Positions 8,301-16,678 of a DNA stretch of 64,000 bases are shown here, in pieces. How positions within the stretch are numbered: position 1 is the stretch's first letter; each line of letters starts with the position of its first letter. Under the pieces are notes generated by a model. That model was not told the origin of the DNA. It saw only the letters and a list, made by a program, of their open reading frames with translations, and made no database searches. The translations under genes were made by a program, and so were the position numbers. Origin of the DNA: an uncultured Candidatus Saccharibacteria bacterium. GTDB lineage: Bacteria > Patescibacteriota > Saccharimonadia > Saccharimonadales > Saccharimonadaceae. Where the stretch lies: contig CANDYU010000002.1 in NCBI GenBank assembly GCA_947425245.1, positions 1 to 64,000 of the forward strand, in the 5' to 3' direction.

Positions 8301-10754
8301 ATGCCAACTAAAAAATATAAGCAGAAGCTTGTGAAACATCACATCTGTGCTATGGCTCGCATTGTAGCTTGCGTCTCTTTCTTAGTTCTGACCATCATCG
8401 GCGTTTCCTCGATCGTCCGAGCCATGTCACTCGAGAGCATCGCCAACGAAAATGGCATTCCGGCAATTTGGAATACCGCCTCACTCGGCAATCCAGACAC
8501 AATCACCATCCCTATTAGTTACTGGGACCAACGCCAAGATGATTGTGACTCCGCAAACCAACAGTTCGAATGGTCGCTTTGTCGCCTCTATGCAAAAGGG
8601 ATCATTCCCAATGTCGTCAAAAGTCAGCTCGGTAGCGATGGTCTTCCAGTTCCAACTTACAACAACACCGCTGACGCTTGGAACGCTTATCATGACATCT
8701 TTACTACCAACGTAATTGGCCATGATCCTGTCCTACCCACCGACAACTTCTATCGTTGGTTCCACGAAACCTATGATGAAAACGGCAAGCAACTTTCTAA
8801 ACTCTATGAACGCGAAGTTACCTTCCATCGCTCTGGCAACAACACCTACGAATATGGTAGCAAGGGAACATTCCCACTTGATAACGTTACCTTTTCCAAT
8901 GACGACTCTGCCACCGCTACCGGCCACAATTTCCATTTCACTGCCCACATGCGGATACCAATGAAAATCAGTGCCAATGGCACCGAAGAGTTCTGGTTCA
9001 GCGGCGACGACGATGTTTGGGTCTTTTTGAACGGTCAACTCGTTCTTGACCTCGGTGGGCTTCACATGGATACCCAAGGCTACTTCATTATCGATCAAAA
9101 CGGCAACGTTGTCTCCACTATCGACAATGTCAACGTAGACCAAGCCTGCCGTCAAAGTATCCCTAGCCCACAGGTAGTAGGCTACGACATTTACAACAGC
9201 CAGCTAGAAAGCAAATGTACCCGCACTACTCAAACCAAAACCCTCAACACCAACCTAAAGCCTGGAGACGTCGTCAACCTCGATTTCTTCTATGCCGAAC
9301 GCAGTACATCAGAATCAAACACCCGCATCACTATTTCCAACATGAACTGGCCTATCTCCGCTGACAGTAATCTCAGTGCCAAAATTGTCGGTAAGATTCC
9401 GGACACCGAAAGCAACCTTGTTGAGTTTGTTTCCAGTATCACCAACCGCGACCCCGAAAATCCTCTTGATCTTGAACGCCTCGCCGCCTTTATCCATGAA
9501 GATAGTCTCAAGGATGGTCAAACCATTAGCTCTGAAGGCTACTTGCCGCTTGACTCAACTACCCTCCTCTACACTACAACGCCCGACGATCCAACATCCT
9601 GGAAGCCAGTTGACATTAGTGCACCCAGTAACACCGAATCCGGTTTTAATCTCACCACTCCAATCCGCATGTCACCAAACGGCACTCCTGGCGACACCCT
9701 CTACTTCCGCTACTATGGCGAAACGGCCGAAACTTCTGGCACCCTTACCAGCCAGGTGAACTTCTATACATCACTCAACGGAGCAACCGGAGTAACCTAC
9801 GACTACGACAGCGTTAGCTACACCGTAACAGAAAAACCCGTCGACCCTGAACCAACCTACAGCGTTACCGTTACCTATCTCTACGATGATCAAACTACCG
9901 CCGCAGAACCATACGTTAAAGCTTTCCAAACCGGAGAATCATTTGAAGTACCTTCGCCATTCATCGACGGCTACAAGCCCGACCTCGATCTCATCACTGG
10001 TACCATCGTAGATTCCGACCTCAATTACGTGGTCTACTACTCTAAAGTACCACCAGTAACACCTCCAGATCCAGTTGATCCCGCACCTACCCCTCACCGT
10101 GTTACCATTCACTATGTCTACGAAGATGGTACCCAAGCTGCCAGCTCTCATATCGAAGAGCTCTATCCTGGTGACAGTTTCTCCGTTACTTCGCCAACCA
10201 TCTCCGATCACACCCCAGACCAACCAATTATCAACGGCACTGTCGACGAAAACGATCTTGAGTTTACCGTCGTCTACACCAAAAATCCAACCCCCCCAAC
10301 CAACCCCGACCAACCCACCGAGCCAATCGAACCTGAAGAGCCTACCATTCCAGTCGTTCCTGATATCCCCAGCTCCGATATCATCCCTGGTGACCTCACC
10401 TACCTTGGTCCACTCGGTCAAGTTGCTTATGTCCCAAACACCGGTATCGTTTCCGACGTTGTCTCAAGCATCTTCGAACAAGGTTTCGCCGAAGTCGTCC
10501 TCTCTCAAGCCTTCGTTATGATCATGCTCCTTACCTTTGCTGGCTCCTTTGCGATTTACTTCTCTCTACGCAGCTATCTCAGCCTAGATCTCGCACCTGC
10601 CACTCGCAACAATATGCCAACCAAAACCTCCCGCAGTATCCACACGATGAATAACCGCAAAGCCAAAACTATGCCAAAATCCCTCCATAATTCGTCCAAA
10701 AAATCCCTCACTTCCAAAAAAGTTGCCCGAAAATCCAACTCCAAAAAGGCCTAA
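8301..10754 (+). CDS. Cell-surface fibro-slime/MucBP adhesin-like protein
   Basis: This 817-residue surface protein opens with a signal peptide (ARIVACVSFLVLTIIGVSSIVRA, about 17-39). A fibro-slime/PA14-like domain covers about 60-350, with the hallmark WFSGDDDVWVFLNGQLVLDLGGLH around 232-255. A middle beta-rich region follows, then two MucBP-like repeats at about 515-575 (VTVTYLYDDQTTAAEPY) and 595-655 (VTIHYVYEDGTQAASSH). A Pro-rich stalk, a transmembrane helix at about 735-760 and a Lys/Arg tail complete it. MucBP repeats bind mucin-like glycans in other bacteria, so a host or substrate adhesin is likely. Start ATG at 8301 is chosen over TTG 8223. A terminator follows. Confidence 0.85.
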   Translation: MPTKKYKQKLVKHHICAMARIVACVSFLVLTIIGVSSIVRAMSLESIANENGIPAIWNTASLGNPDTITIPISYWDQRQDDCDSANQQFEWSLCRLYAKGIIPNVVKSQLGSDGLPVPTYNNTADAWNAYHDIFTTNVIGHDPVLPTDNFYRWFHETYDENGKQLSKLYEREVTFHRSGNNTYEYGSKGTFPLDNVTFSNDDSATATGHNFHFTAHMRIPMKISANGTEEFWFSGDDDVWVFLNGQLVLDLGGLHMDTQGYFIIDQNGNVVSTIDNVNVDQACRQSIPSPQVVGYDIYNSQLESKCTRTTQTKTLNTNLKPGDVVNLDFFYAERSTSESNTRITISNMNWPISADSNLSAKIVGKIPDTESNLVEFVSSITNRDPENPLDLERLAAFIHEDSLKDGQTISSEGYLPLDSTTLLYTTTPDDPTSWKPVDISAPSNTESGFNLTTPIRMSPNGTPGDTLYFRYYGETAETSGTLTSQVNFYTSLNGATGVTYDYDSVSYTVTEKPVDPEPTYSVTVTYLYDDQTTAAEPYVKAFQTGESFEVPSPFIDGYKPDLDLITGTIVDSDLNYVVYYSKVPPVTPPDPVDPAPTPHRVTIHYVYEDGTQAASSHIEELYPGDSFSVTSPTISDHTPDQPIINGTVDENDLEFTVVYTKNPTPPTNPDQPTEPIEPEEPTIPVVPDIPSSDIIPGDLTYLGPLGQVAYVPNTGIVSDVVSSIFEQGFAEVVLSQAFVMIMLLTFAGSFAIYFSLRSYLSLDLAPATRNNMPTKTSRSIHTMNNRKAKTMPKSLHNSSKKSLTSKKVARKSNSKKA

Positions 10755-10775
10755 ATTACCCGAACCAGAGCTCGA

Positions 10776-10798
10776 GAACCCCCGCTAGGGGGTTCTTT
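10776..10798 (+). terminator. Rho-independent terminator
   Basis: GAACCCCC (10776-10783) pairs with GGGGGTTC (10788-10795), followed by TTT. It closes the surface-protein gene. Confidence 0.75.
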
Positions 10799-10870
10799 GC
10801 TGTTCTAGGTTTATTTAACTAACCAACCATAACATCCATAGCTGAATCCGCATATGCATATAGGCTACAC

Positions 10871-10899
10871 TTGCCAAAAACACCACTCTTTGCTAGAAT
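10871..10899 (+). promoter_or_regulatory. Promoter of the 31-residue basic ORF
   Basis: TTGCCA (10871-10876), a 17-bp spacer and an extended -10, TGCTAGAAT with TAGAAT at 10894-10899. The leader of about 75 bases contains a small hairpin (CGTCT...AGACG, about 10929-10944). Confidence 0.6.
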
Positions 10900-10979
10900 G
10901 ATTAAAGTTGTTCGCCGAGTAGGTCGATCGTCTTTATCTAGACGCTTATCGCGAATAGCAGTATTTAAACAGGAGAATT

Positions 10980-11075
10980 ATGCGTATCAAGCAAAAGCGT
11001 AATCGCGTGCGTCGAGAGCCGGAGTTTCCTCCTGCATCTTGGCAAGAGTTTATCGAGATTAAGCCCAAACTTTAA
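10980..11075 (+). CDS. Small basic protein of 31 residues, unknown
   Basis: A complete small transcription unit surrounds this ORF: a good promoter, an AGGAG Shine-Dalgarno 4 bases before the ATG, 31 codons and a strong terminator. The peptide begins MRIKQKRNRVRREPEF and ends EIKPKL; the first 13 residues are strongly basic. Codon positions look coding but the length prevents statistics. It could be a nucleic-acid-binding small protein, or a small RNA that also carries an ORF. I do not recognise a family. Confidence 0.55.
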   Translation: MRIKQKRNRVRREPEFPPASWQEFIEIKPKL

Positions 11076-11103
11076 TCCCCGTGGGAGAAAACAGTACGCA
11101 CTA

Positions 11104-11137
11104 GCCTCAAACACTAACCAGTTTGAGGCTTTTTGTT
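11104..11137 (+). terminator. Rho-independent terminator
   Basis: GCCTCAAAC (11104-11112) pairs with GTTTGAGGC (11121-11129), then five T. It ends the small-ORF transcript. Confidence 0.85.
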
Positions 11138-11144
11138 TGCCAAA

Positions 11145-11170
11145 TTACCCACCGGCTAACCGGTGGGTAA
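11145..11170 (-). terminator. Hairpin terminator for the DsbA-like gene
   Basis: A perfect 11-bp stem, TTACCCACCGG with its complement around CTAA, lies just beyond the 3' end of the minus-strand gene. The T tract on the minus strand is short, so termination may be weak. Confidence 0.5.
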
Positions 11171-11200
11171 TACTTTAATGCTTGTCGCTTGTTGCTTCTA

Positions 11201-11947
11201 CTACTTCACGCCCTTCTTTTCTAGCTCTGCATCAATCAATTCCCGCATCGTATCCATGAACGAATTATTCATCTGCTCACGCTGTACCAATGTATCACCT
11301 ACATAAATCGTCGGTGTCCAATCCAAATTCACTTTCTCAGCCATCCCACGATCAAAAGCGATTTTCTGTGCCACCGCATCACTCTGCATATCAGTCCGGA
11401 ACTTCTGCATATCACCTTTACCATCCGTCACTTCCTCAAAGTATTTCTCAAACAGCTCCTGTCGTCGCCTTGCACTTGCCGAATACCAATCATCTTGGTT
11501 CGTATACAATAAATTAGAATATTCACGCCAATACCCCTGTATTCCAGCCGCATTTGCCGCCGAAGCTGATGCTAATCCATTCTGATGATAGGACATAATA
11601 TAGGTTCTAAACACCAACGCTATCTTACCCTTATACTCCTCCAGCAATTTGTTCATATACGGATTCCAAGCTGCACACCCCTCACACTGATAGTCAGCAT
11701 ACTCAAAAATCAACACTGGGGCATCAGGATTACCCTCAATATTCTCTTCCAGACCACCAGTAAATTTATCCGCTTTCACAATCTGATTTACTGGATACGT
11801 ACTATAATCAACCTCCAGCAACTCGTGATCAATTTCGTCAACATTAACAAAATCATTCTTGCCACTACTTTGCCAAACGCTAATTCCAATCACCGCAGCA
11901 AAAACCACCACGATAACACCAATAATCCCCAAGGTTTTCTTGTCCAT
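11201..11947 (-). CDS. DsbA-like thiol-disulfide oxidoreductase, membrane-anchored
   Basis: This 248-residue protein has one N-terminal helix (about 7-25, IGVIVVVFAAVIGISVW) followed by an extracytoplasmic thioredoxin fold. The core reads NPDAPVLIFEYADYQCEGCAAW, with active-site CEGC at about 92-95. A helical insertion and DWTPTIYVGDTLV (the cis-Pro loop) follow near 212-224. This is the DsbA/Thioredoxin_4 layout, expected to introduce or shuffle disulfides in exported proteins such as the cysteine-containing surface proteins here. It is divergent from the CBS-domain gene. Confidence 0.85.
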   Translation of the reverse strand: MDKKTLGIIGVIVVVFAAVIGISVWQSSGKNDFVNVDEIDHELLEVDYSTYPVNQIVKADKFTGGLEENIEGNPDAPVLIFEYADYQCEGCAAWNPYMNKLLEEYKGKIALVFRTYIMSYHQNGLASASAANAAGIQGYWREYSNLLYTNQDDWYSASARRRQELFEKYFEEVTDGKGDMQKFRTDMQSDAVAQKIAFDRGMAEKVNLDWTPTIYVGDTLVQREQMNNSFMDTMRELIDAELEKKGVK

Positions 11948-11977
11948 TCCGCCTCCAAACTAAAAGTTTATTTATGC

Positions 11978-11983
11978 TATAAT
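11978..11983 (+). promoter_or_regulatory. Extended -10 of a leaderless transcript (CBS gene)
   Basis: TGCTATAAT with TATAAT at 11978-11983 stands exactly 6 bases before the ATG at 11990, which puts the expected transcription start on or next to the start codon. Confidence 0.6.
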
Positions 11984-11989
11984 TATACC

Positions 11990-12940
11990 ATGGAACCAGT
12001 CAAAGAAACACCTAGAAATCCTGCCTCCGATCCGAATCTTCAAGCTCAAAGCTTCTTCACCCGTCTCCTCCAGAAAATTCGCCATTTTTTTCGACATATC
12101 GGCTCAACTCTTAAACGCCTCAAAAACTCTTTTTTGCGAGCACTTGCTCGCTTCTTCGTCCCACGACTAGCTCCATATTACCACTCCCTCCCGGACAAAA
12201 CCGACCAAACACCTCAAGATTCTACCAATCAAGACCCCGAACATCCCAATTTTATCCCAATTTCTTCCACTGACGATAATTTTCGTCCGAAACTTTCTGA
12301 AACCGAATCTGACCCCTGTCAAACTTTTCCTCAAACCGCCCAAAATCAACCCTACGGTAGTAATGAAAAGCCCGAAATCTTTGAAGTTAATCCATTCACT
12401 CCATCTTCGCTCACTGAATTTCTCAACGTCATTAAGCGTACTCCGTACTCCGTGCTCAGCCAACGCGAACGCCAAGTTATCGCTACTGCCATGAGCTTTG
12501 CTCACACCAAAGTCGAAGATATTATGCTCCCACCTCAACGTATTACCTATGTCCACGATACTGAGCTAATCGGACCACTCACCCTCGACCGCCTCTACCG
12601 CTCCGGTCATCAGCATTTCCCCGTTCTCGACTCCCGAAACAAAATTGTCGGGGTTATCCATACTACTTCGCTCAACAATCTCGAGATTAAAGAAAGCAGT
12701 CGTGCCGACGAAATCCTCGATCGCAAAGTTTACTATCTCCGGGCTGATTATACCATCACCCAAGCCCTTGCCGCTTTCTTGCGTACTAATTGCTATTTCT
12801 TCCTAGTTGTCGATCGCTTTGAACGTATTGTTGGCATGGTCACTTACCAAACATTCGTTAAATATCTATTTGGCGAAATCCCTACCGACGACTTTGAACG
12901 CGATTCTGATCGTTTCGCTGTCGCTAAGCGTAAACTCTAA
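11990..12940 (+). CDS. CBS-pair protein (CorC/hemolysin C-like regulatory domain)
   Basis: The gene encodes 316 residues. A basic amphipathic N-terminus (about 20-65) could touch the membrane, followed by a polar linker. Residues about 145-310 contain a tandem CBS pair as in CorC/CNNM proteins: TKVEDIMLPPQRITYV, HFPVLDSRNKIVGVIHTTSL, then ILDRKVYYLRADYTITQALAAFLRTNCYFFLVVDRFERIVGMVT. There is no DUF21 transmembrane domain or CorC_HlyC C-terminal domain, so it is a stand-alone adenosyl-ligand sensor. ATG at 11990 is chosen because the -10 box lies 6 bases upstream. Confidence 0.8.
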   Translation: MEPVKETPRNPASDPNLQAQSFFTRLLQKIRHFFRHIGSTLKRLKNSFLRALARFFVPRLAPYYHSLPDKTDQTPQDSTNQDPEHPNFIPISSTDDNFRPKLSETESDPCQTFPQTAQNQPYGSNEKPEIFEVNPFTPSSLTEFLNVIKRTPYSVLSQRERQVIATAMSFAHTKVEDIMLPPQRITYVHDTELIGPLTLDRLYRSGHQHFPVLDSRNKIVGVIHTTSLNNLEIKESSRADEILDRKVYYLRADYTITQALAAFLRTNCYFFLVVDRFERIVGMVTYQTFVKYLFGEIPTDDFERDSDRFAVAKRKL

Positions 12941-12953
12941 ACTTAAAGTATGA

Positions 12954-12959
12954 TACAAT
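12954..12959 (+). promoter_or_regulatory. Extended -10 of a leaderless transcript (radA)
   Basis: TGATACAAT with TACAAT at 12954-12959 is 6 bases before the ATG at 12966. The spacing is identical to those upstream of 11990, 20109 and 48498. Confidence 0.6.
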
Positions 12960-12965
12960 TTAGCT

Positions 12966-14321
12966 ATGGTTAAATCTCATATCATGTTTTCCTGTCAGCA
13001 ATGCGGTGCCACCTATAAAAACTGGACTGGTCGCTGCAATCAATGCGGTGCTTGGAGCTCGCTCATCCAACAATTCGACGACGAAAGCCGCGACGAGAAA
13101 TCTGCCATTGGTCGCGGCCAAATGTCCGGCCGCAACCTCGAATTTGTCTCTATCAAGGACCTTGAAACCGCCGACGAACGAGGTCGTCTCTCGACTGGGT
13201 TTCCCGATCTCGACACTGTCCTTGGTGGCGGTATTCTTCTTGGCTCAGTCTCTGTCCTTGCTGGACAACCCGGCATTGGTAAATCCACCATCCTTATGCA
13301 AATTTGTGCCGAAATTGCTAAATCCCGTCCTGTACTTTATGTATCAGGTGAGGAATCCGCCGGCCAAGTCAAACTTCGTGCTATGCGTCTTGGGGCCGAC
13401 TCGGATAATCTGAAGTTCGCCAGCTCCACCAGTGCCAACGATATCGCCAAAACTATCGAAAGCGGCGATTTTGACCTCGTCATTGTCGACTCTATTCAGA
13501 CCCTCACACTTGCCGAAATTGCTTCCGCTCCCGGCGGCGTCTCTCAAGTCACCAACTGTGGCAATCTCATCATCCGTGCCGCTAAACACTCCGAAACTGC
13601 CGTAATTATCGTTGGCCATGTCACCAAAGAGGGGACTTTGGCCGGACCTAAAGTCCTCGAACATCTCGTTGACGTCGTCCTTAATTTTGAAGGTGACCGC
13701 TACGGTGGATTTAAAATCATCCGAGCCGTAAAAAACCGCTTCGGATCTACCACCGAAGCCGCCATTTTTGAGATGAATCAACAAGGCCTCGCCGAAGTCG
13801 AAAACCCCTCTGCCGCCCTTCTCTCCGAACGCCAAAACACCGATGGCTCAATTATCCTTGCCACTCTAGAGGGAACTCGACCCATCCTCGTCGAAATCCA
13901 AGCCCTTGCTACTCCGACCAACTTCGGCTACCCTAAACGAGCCGCCTCCGGCTTCGATCTTAATCGTCTTAACCTTCTCATCGCCGTCATTGAACGCCGC
14001 ACTAAACTCAAACTCAACGATAAAGACATCTATATTAACGTCGTTGGTGGCCTTAAAATCCGCGATTCAGCCGCCGACCTCGCGGTTTGTCTCGCTATTG
14101 CTTCCGCTATCGCCGGCCGTAAACTCGCCGAAGATTTCGTCGTTTTTGGCGAAGTTGGACTTGGCGGGGAAATACGCTCCGCCTTTCGCCCTGACCAACG
14201 CATTTCCGAAGCCAAAAAACTCGGTTTTGCCCATGCTATCGCTCCTGTTACCGTCCACGACGAATTCGTGATCCCCGTCCGCGACCTGCGTACAACTTTA
14301 ATCGAATATGTGAACGAATAG
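12966..14321 (+). CDS. radA: DNA repair protein RadA
   Basis: This 451-residue RecA-like ATPase acts in branch migration during recombinational repair. A zinc finger C-x2-C-x8-C-x2-C lies near residues 10-26 (CQQCG...CNQCG). Walker A GQPGIGKST is at about 100-108, the RadA-specific KNRFG motif near 257-261, and a Lon-like C-terminal domain (YINVVGGLKIRDSAADLAV) follows. Length is normal. The ATG at 12966 fits the -10 spacing. The stop overlaps the GTG of ruvC, so radA-ruvC are translationally coupled. Confidence 0.97.
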   Translation: MVKSHIMFSCQQCGATYKNWTGRCNQCGAWSSLIQQFDDESRDEKSAIGRGQMSGRNLEFVSIKDLETADERGRLSTGFPDLDTVLGGGILLGSVSVLAGQPGIGKSTILMQICAEIAKSRPVLYVSGEESAGQVKLRAMRLGADSDNLKFASSTSANDIAKTIESGDFDLVIVDSIQTLTLAEIASAPGGVSQVTNCGNLIIRAAKHSETAVIIVGHVTKEGTLAGPKVLEHLVDVVLNFEGDRYGGFKIIRAVKNRFGSTTEAAIFEMNQQGLAEVENPSAALLSERQNTDGSIILATLEGTRPILVEIQALATPTNFGYPKRAASGFDLNRLNLLIAVIERRTKLKLNDKDIYINVVGGLKIRDSAADLAVCLAIASAIAGRKLAEDFVVFGEVGLGGEIRSAFRPDQRISEAKKLGFAHAIAPVTVHDEFVIPVRDLRTTLIEYVNE

Positions 14322-14788
14322 TGCGAATTCTTGGCATCGATCCCGGTACTGGTATTTGTGGCTTCGGCGTCATCGACAGTCGCACCGCCATAGACTATGG
14401 CGTCATCTCTACGCCGCCCCACACTCCTCTCGCCGACCGCCTTGAAGACATTTATAACTCCCTGCACGAAATCATCGACCAAACCCACCCCGCCGTCATG
14501 GCCATCGAAAAACTCTTTTTTAAACAAAATATTACTACTGGCATCTCTGTTGCTGAGGCTCGTGGCATTTGCCTTCTCGTTGCTAAGCAATGCGATCTCC
14601 CCATCTTCGAATATGCCCCCAACGAAATCAAAATGTCCCTCTCCGGTGACGGTCATGCCCATAAGAAACAAATGCAAGAAATGGTTAGGCTGCATCTTGG
14701 CCTTGCCACTGCCCCTAAACCAGATGATGCCGCAGACGCCCTAGCCGTTGCTATTATGCACTCTTTTGTCGCCCGTACTAATATTTAA
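14321..14788 (+). CDS. ruvC: Crossover junction endodeoxyribonuclease RuvC
   Basis: RuvC resolves Holliday junctions by paired nicks. The 155-residue protein shows the RNase H-fold catalytic acidic residues: D in ILGIDPGT (residue 6), E in AIEKLFFKQN (about 65), and the C-terminal KPDDAADALAVA with the last two aspartates. GTG start overlaps the radA stop by one base. RuvA follows after one membrane-protein gene, making a recombination cluster; ruvB is not in the window. Confidence 0.95.
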   Translation: MRILGIDPGTGICGFGVIDSRTAIDYGVISTPPHTPLADRLEDIYNSLHEIIDQTHPAVMAIEKLFFKQNITTGISVAEARGICLLVAKQCDLPIFEYAPNEIKMSLSGDGHAHKKQMQEMVRLHLGLATAPKPDDAADALAVAIMHSFVARTNI

Positions 14789-14842
14789 TCATTATTTCTT
14801 CTACTTTTTGTGTTACAATAAATTCAATATTCAAGGAGGTTT

Positions 14843-15433
14843 ATGAATAAAAAACATGTCTTTGCCACTCTTTTGGCAGTTAGCTACCTTTTTTGGCACT
14901 TTCTCGCCATAACACCCGTCTATGCTGCTAACGAAGGTCAAATTGCTATCGACGAAGTCAACAATACTATTACTCCTAGTGACGCCACTAATTACGACGA
15001 TCAAATCATGCCATTAACCGACGATTATGACCAAATCGATGCTTATGACACCACCGCCATCATCGAATGTAGCGGCAATGCCTTTTCTACTGTTTGTAGC
15101 AATGATTATCAATGCGAGAACTCCCAAAATGGCGAAGAGAACTGCCAGTATGTCCCTTTTTCTGAAATTGAATACGATTGTGGAGAACCCGACGAAAAGG
15201 GAATGAGGATCTGCCGCAAACGCACTGCCGAAGAAATCGCCAACATTGAACATAATGGCACCTCCGGCGAAGCTGAGGTCATCTGTGCCGACGAAAATGA
15301 ACCAGACTGCACGCCAGAAAACGAAGCAGAAACCGAACCCGAACTCTGGCCTCTCATCCTTTCTTTATCAGCTCTAGGCTTCACCATCGTTTTTGTCATC
15401 ATCATTAACCTTATCGGACGCCGCAAGAAATGA
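14843..15433 (+). CDS. Cysteine-containing acidic exported protein with C-terminal anchor
   Basis: This 196-residue protein has a signal peptide (about 6-27, FATLLAVSYLFWHFLAITPVYA), an acidic ectodomain with about eight cysteines (CSGNAFSTVCSNDYQCENSQ and later), and a C-terminal helix (about 168-189) followed by GRRKK. The cysteine pattern suggests disulfides formed outside the cell, perhaps by the DsbA-like protein upstream. It follows AAGGAGG and lies between ruvC and ruvA, with its TGA overlapping the ruvA ATG (ATGA). I do not recognise the family. Its place inside a DNA-repair operon is probably incidental. Confidence 0.8.
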   Translation: MNKKHVFATLLAVSYLFWHFLAITPVYAANEGQIAIDEVNNTITPSDATNYDDQIMPLTDDYDQIDAYDTTAIIECSGNAFSTVCSNDYQCENSQNGEENCQYVPFSEIEYDCGEPDEKGMRICRKRTAEEIANIEHNGTSGEAEVICADENEPDCTPENEAETEPELWPLILSLSALGFTIVFVIIINLIGRRKK

Positions 15434-16014
15434 TTGCGCACCTCTTCGGGGTAATTACCGAAAAGTTCCAAAACTCCGTCATCATCGATGTCAACGGCGT
15501 TGGTTATGAGCTTACCATTTCTGCACCCGATGTCGAACAAACCAACCTCGACGATAAAATCAAGTTCTACACTTATCATGCTATCCGCGAGAACTCCGAA
15601 GAGCTCTACGGCTTCTCTAGCTTAGCCGCTAAAAAACTTTTCGAGATGCTCATCTCAGTCAACGGTGTTGGACCGAAAGCCGCTATCAGCATCCTTAGTC
15701 TTGGCACGCCTGAAGAAGTCCGCAACGCCATCGCTAATACCGACGCCGCCTTCGTCGCTAAGGCTTCCGGAATTGGCAAGAAATCCGCCGAACGCATCAT
15801 CGTCGATCTCCGCGACAAGGTCGGAGCTCCCAGCCACTACGGAGCCACCGAGACTTCCTTCACCCTCCAACCCGCCGCTGGACCAGCCGACGAAGCCCTT
15901 GATGCACTCATTGCTCTCGGCTTCCCACTCAAAGAAGCCACCGCCGCCCTGGCTAGTGTTAACCCTAGTCTATCCGTCGAGGAACGCATCAAACTCGCTC
16001 TCAAAAATAGATAG
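15430..16014 (+). CDS. ruvA: Holliday junction DNA helicase subunit RuvA
   Basis: RuvA binds four-way junctions and recruits the RuvB motor. The 194-residue sequence has the N-terminal OB fold (MIAHLFGVITEKFQNSVIIDVNGVGYEL), two helix-hairpin-helix motifs (LISVNGVGPKAAISIL and ASGIGKKSAERIIVDLRDK), and a C-terminal UBA-like domain (DEALDALIALGFPLKEATAAL) that contacts RuvB. The start overlaps the preceding stop as ATGA. A gap of 140 bases to rplS contains its promoter. Confidence 0.95.
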   Translation: MIAHLFGVITEKFQNSVIIDVNGVGYELTISAPDVEQTNLDDKIKFYTYHAIRENSEELYGFSSLAAKKLFEMLISVNGVGPKAAISILSLGTPEEVRNAIANTDAAFVAKASGIGKKSAERIIVDLRDKVGAPSHYGATETSFTLQPAAGPADEALDALIALGFPLKEATAALASVNPSLSVEERIKLALKNR

Positions 16015-16154
16015 CCGTTTTACCTCCATCCCACCCCTTTACATCATTACCATCCCCCTATCTAACTTTTTTCGTCCATTCCTAATCAACCCCCTTTTCA
16101 AATTTCTCAAACTGTGCTAAAATAAGACCCAGTTGTAATATAAAAGGTTAAAAT

Positions 16155-16670
16155 ATGAGTTTTATAAGTTTAAAGAAGATTGGTGACGCACAGAAAAAAC
16201 CAGCTGTCGTAGATGTTCGCTCGGGTGATACGGTTCGAGTGACTCAGAAGATTAAAGAAGGCGAGAAGTTCCGTTCTCAGATGTTTGAGGGCGTCGTCAT
16301 TCGCACCGACCGCAAGAGCTCCCACACCGCTCGCATTACCGTCCGCAAGGTTACCTCTGGGGTCGGCGTTGAAAAATCATTCCTAATTCATAGCCCACTA
16401 GTCGAAAAAATCGAAATTGTCCACCGTGCTAAGGTCCGTCGCAAGAACCTCTCCTTCCTCCGTGAGCGTTCCGGTAAATCCGCCCGCCTTACCAACAAGG
16501 CTTTTGATCGCAACGCCGTGAACAATCCGGTCGCTACACCAGCTACTGAGACTGAAGCTGAGACTGAGGCTAAAACCGAAGCCGAAACAGTTCTCGCCAC
16601 TGAAAGCGTTGATCCAGAAACCCAAGCTGAAAAGCTCAACCATAAGGGTGCTGGTGAGCCAGAAGAATAG
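16155..16670 (+). CDS. rplS: 50S ribosomal protein L19
   Basis: The first 110 of 171 residues are bL19: DVRSGDTVRVTQKIKEGEKFRSQMFEGVVI and RKVTSGVGVEKSFLIHSPLVEKIEIVHRAKVRRKNLSFLRERSGKSARL. The extra 55 residues are a Glu/Thr/Ala-rich tail with ETEAETEAKTEAE repeats, which usual L19 lacks. A TGCTAAAAT extended -10 lies near 16116. The RNase HII fusion gene begins 8 bases after the stop. Confidence 0.95.
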   Translation: MSFISLKKIGDAQKKPAVVDVRSGDTVRVTQKIKEGEKFRSQMFEGVVIRTDRKSSHTARITVRKVTSGVGVEKSFLIHSPLVEKIEIVHRAKVRRKNLSFLRERSGKSARLTNKAFDRNAVNNPVATPATETEAETEAKTEAETVLATESVDPETQAEKLNHKGAGEPEE

Positions 16671-16678
16671 ACACGACT

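Noticed and set aside
11585-11989. Long N-terminal extension of the CBS-domain ORF
   Set aside because: The extension runs antisense through the DsbA-like gene. The ATG at 11990 has a promoter box 6 bases upstream.
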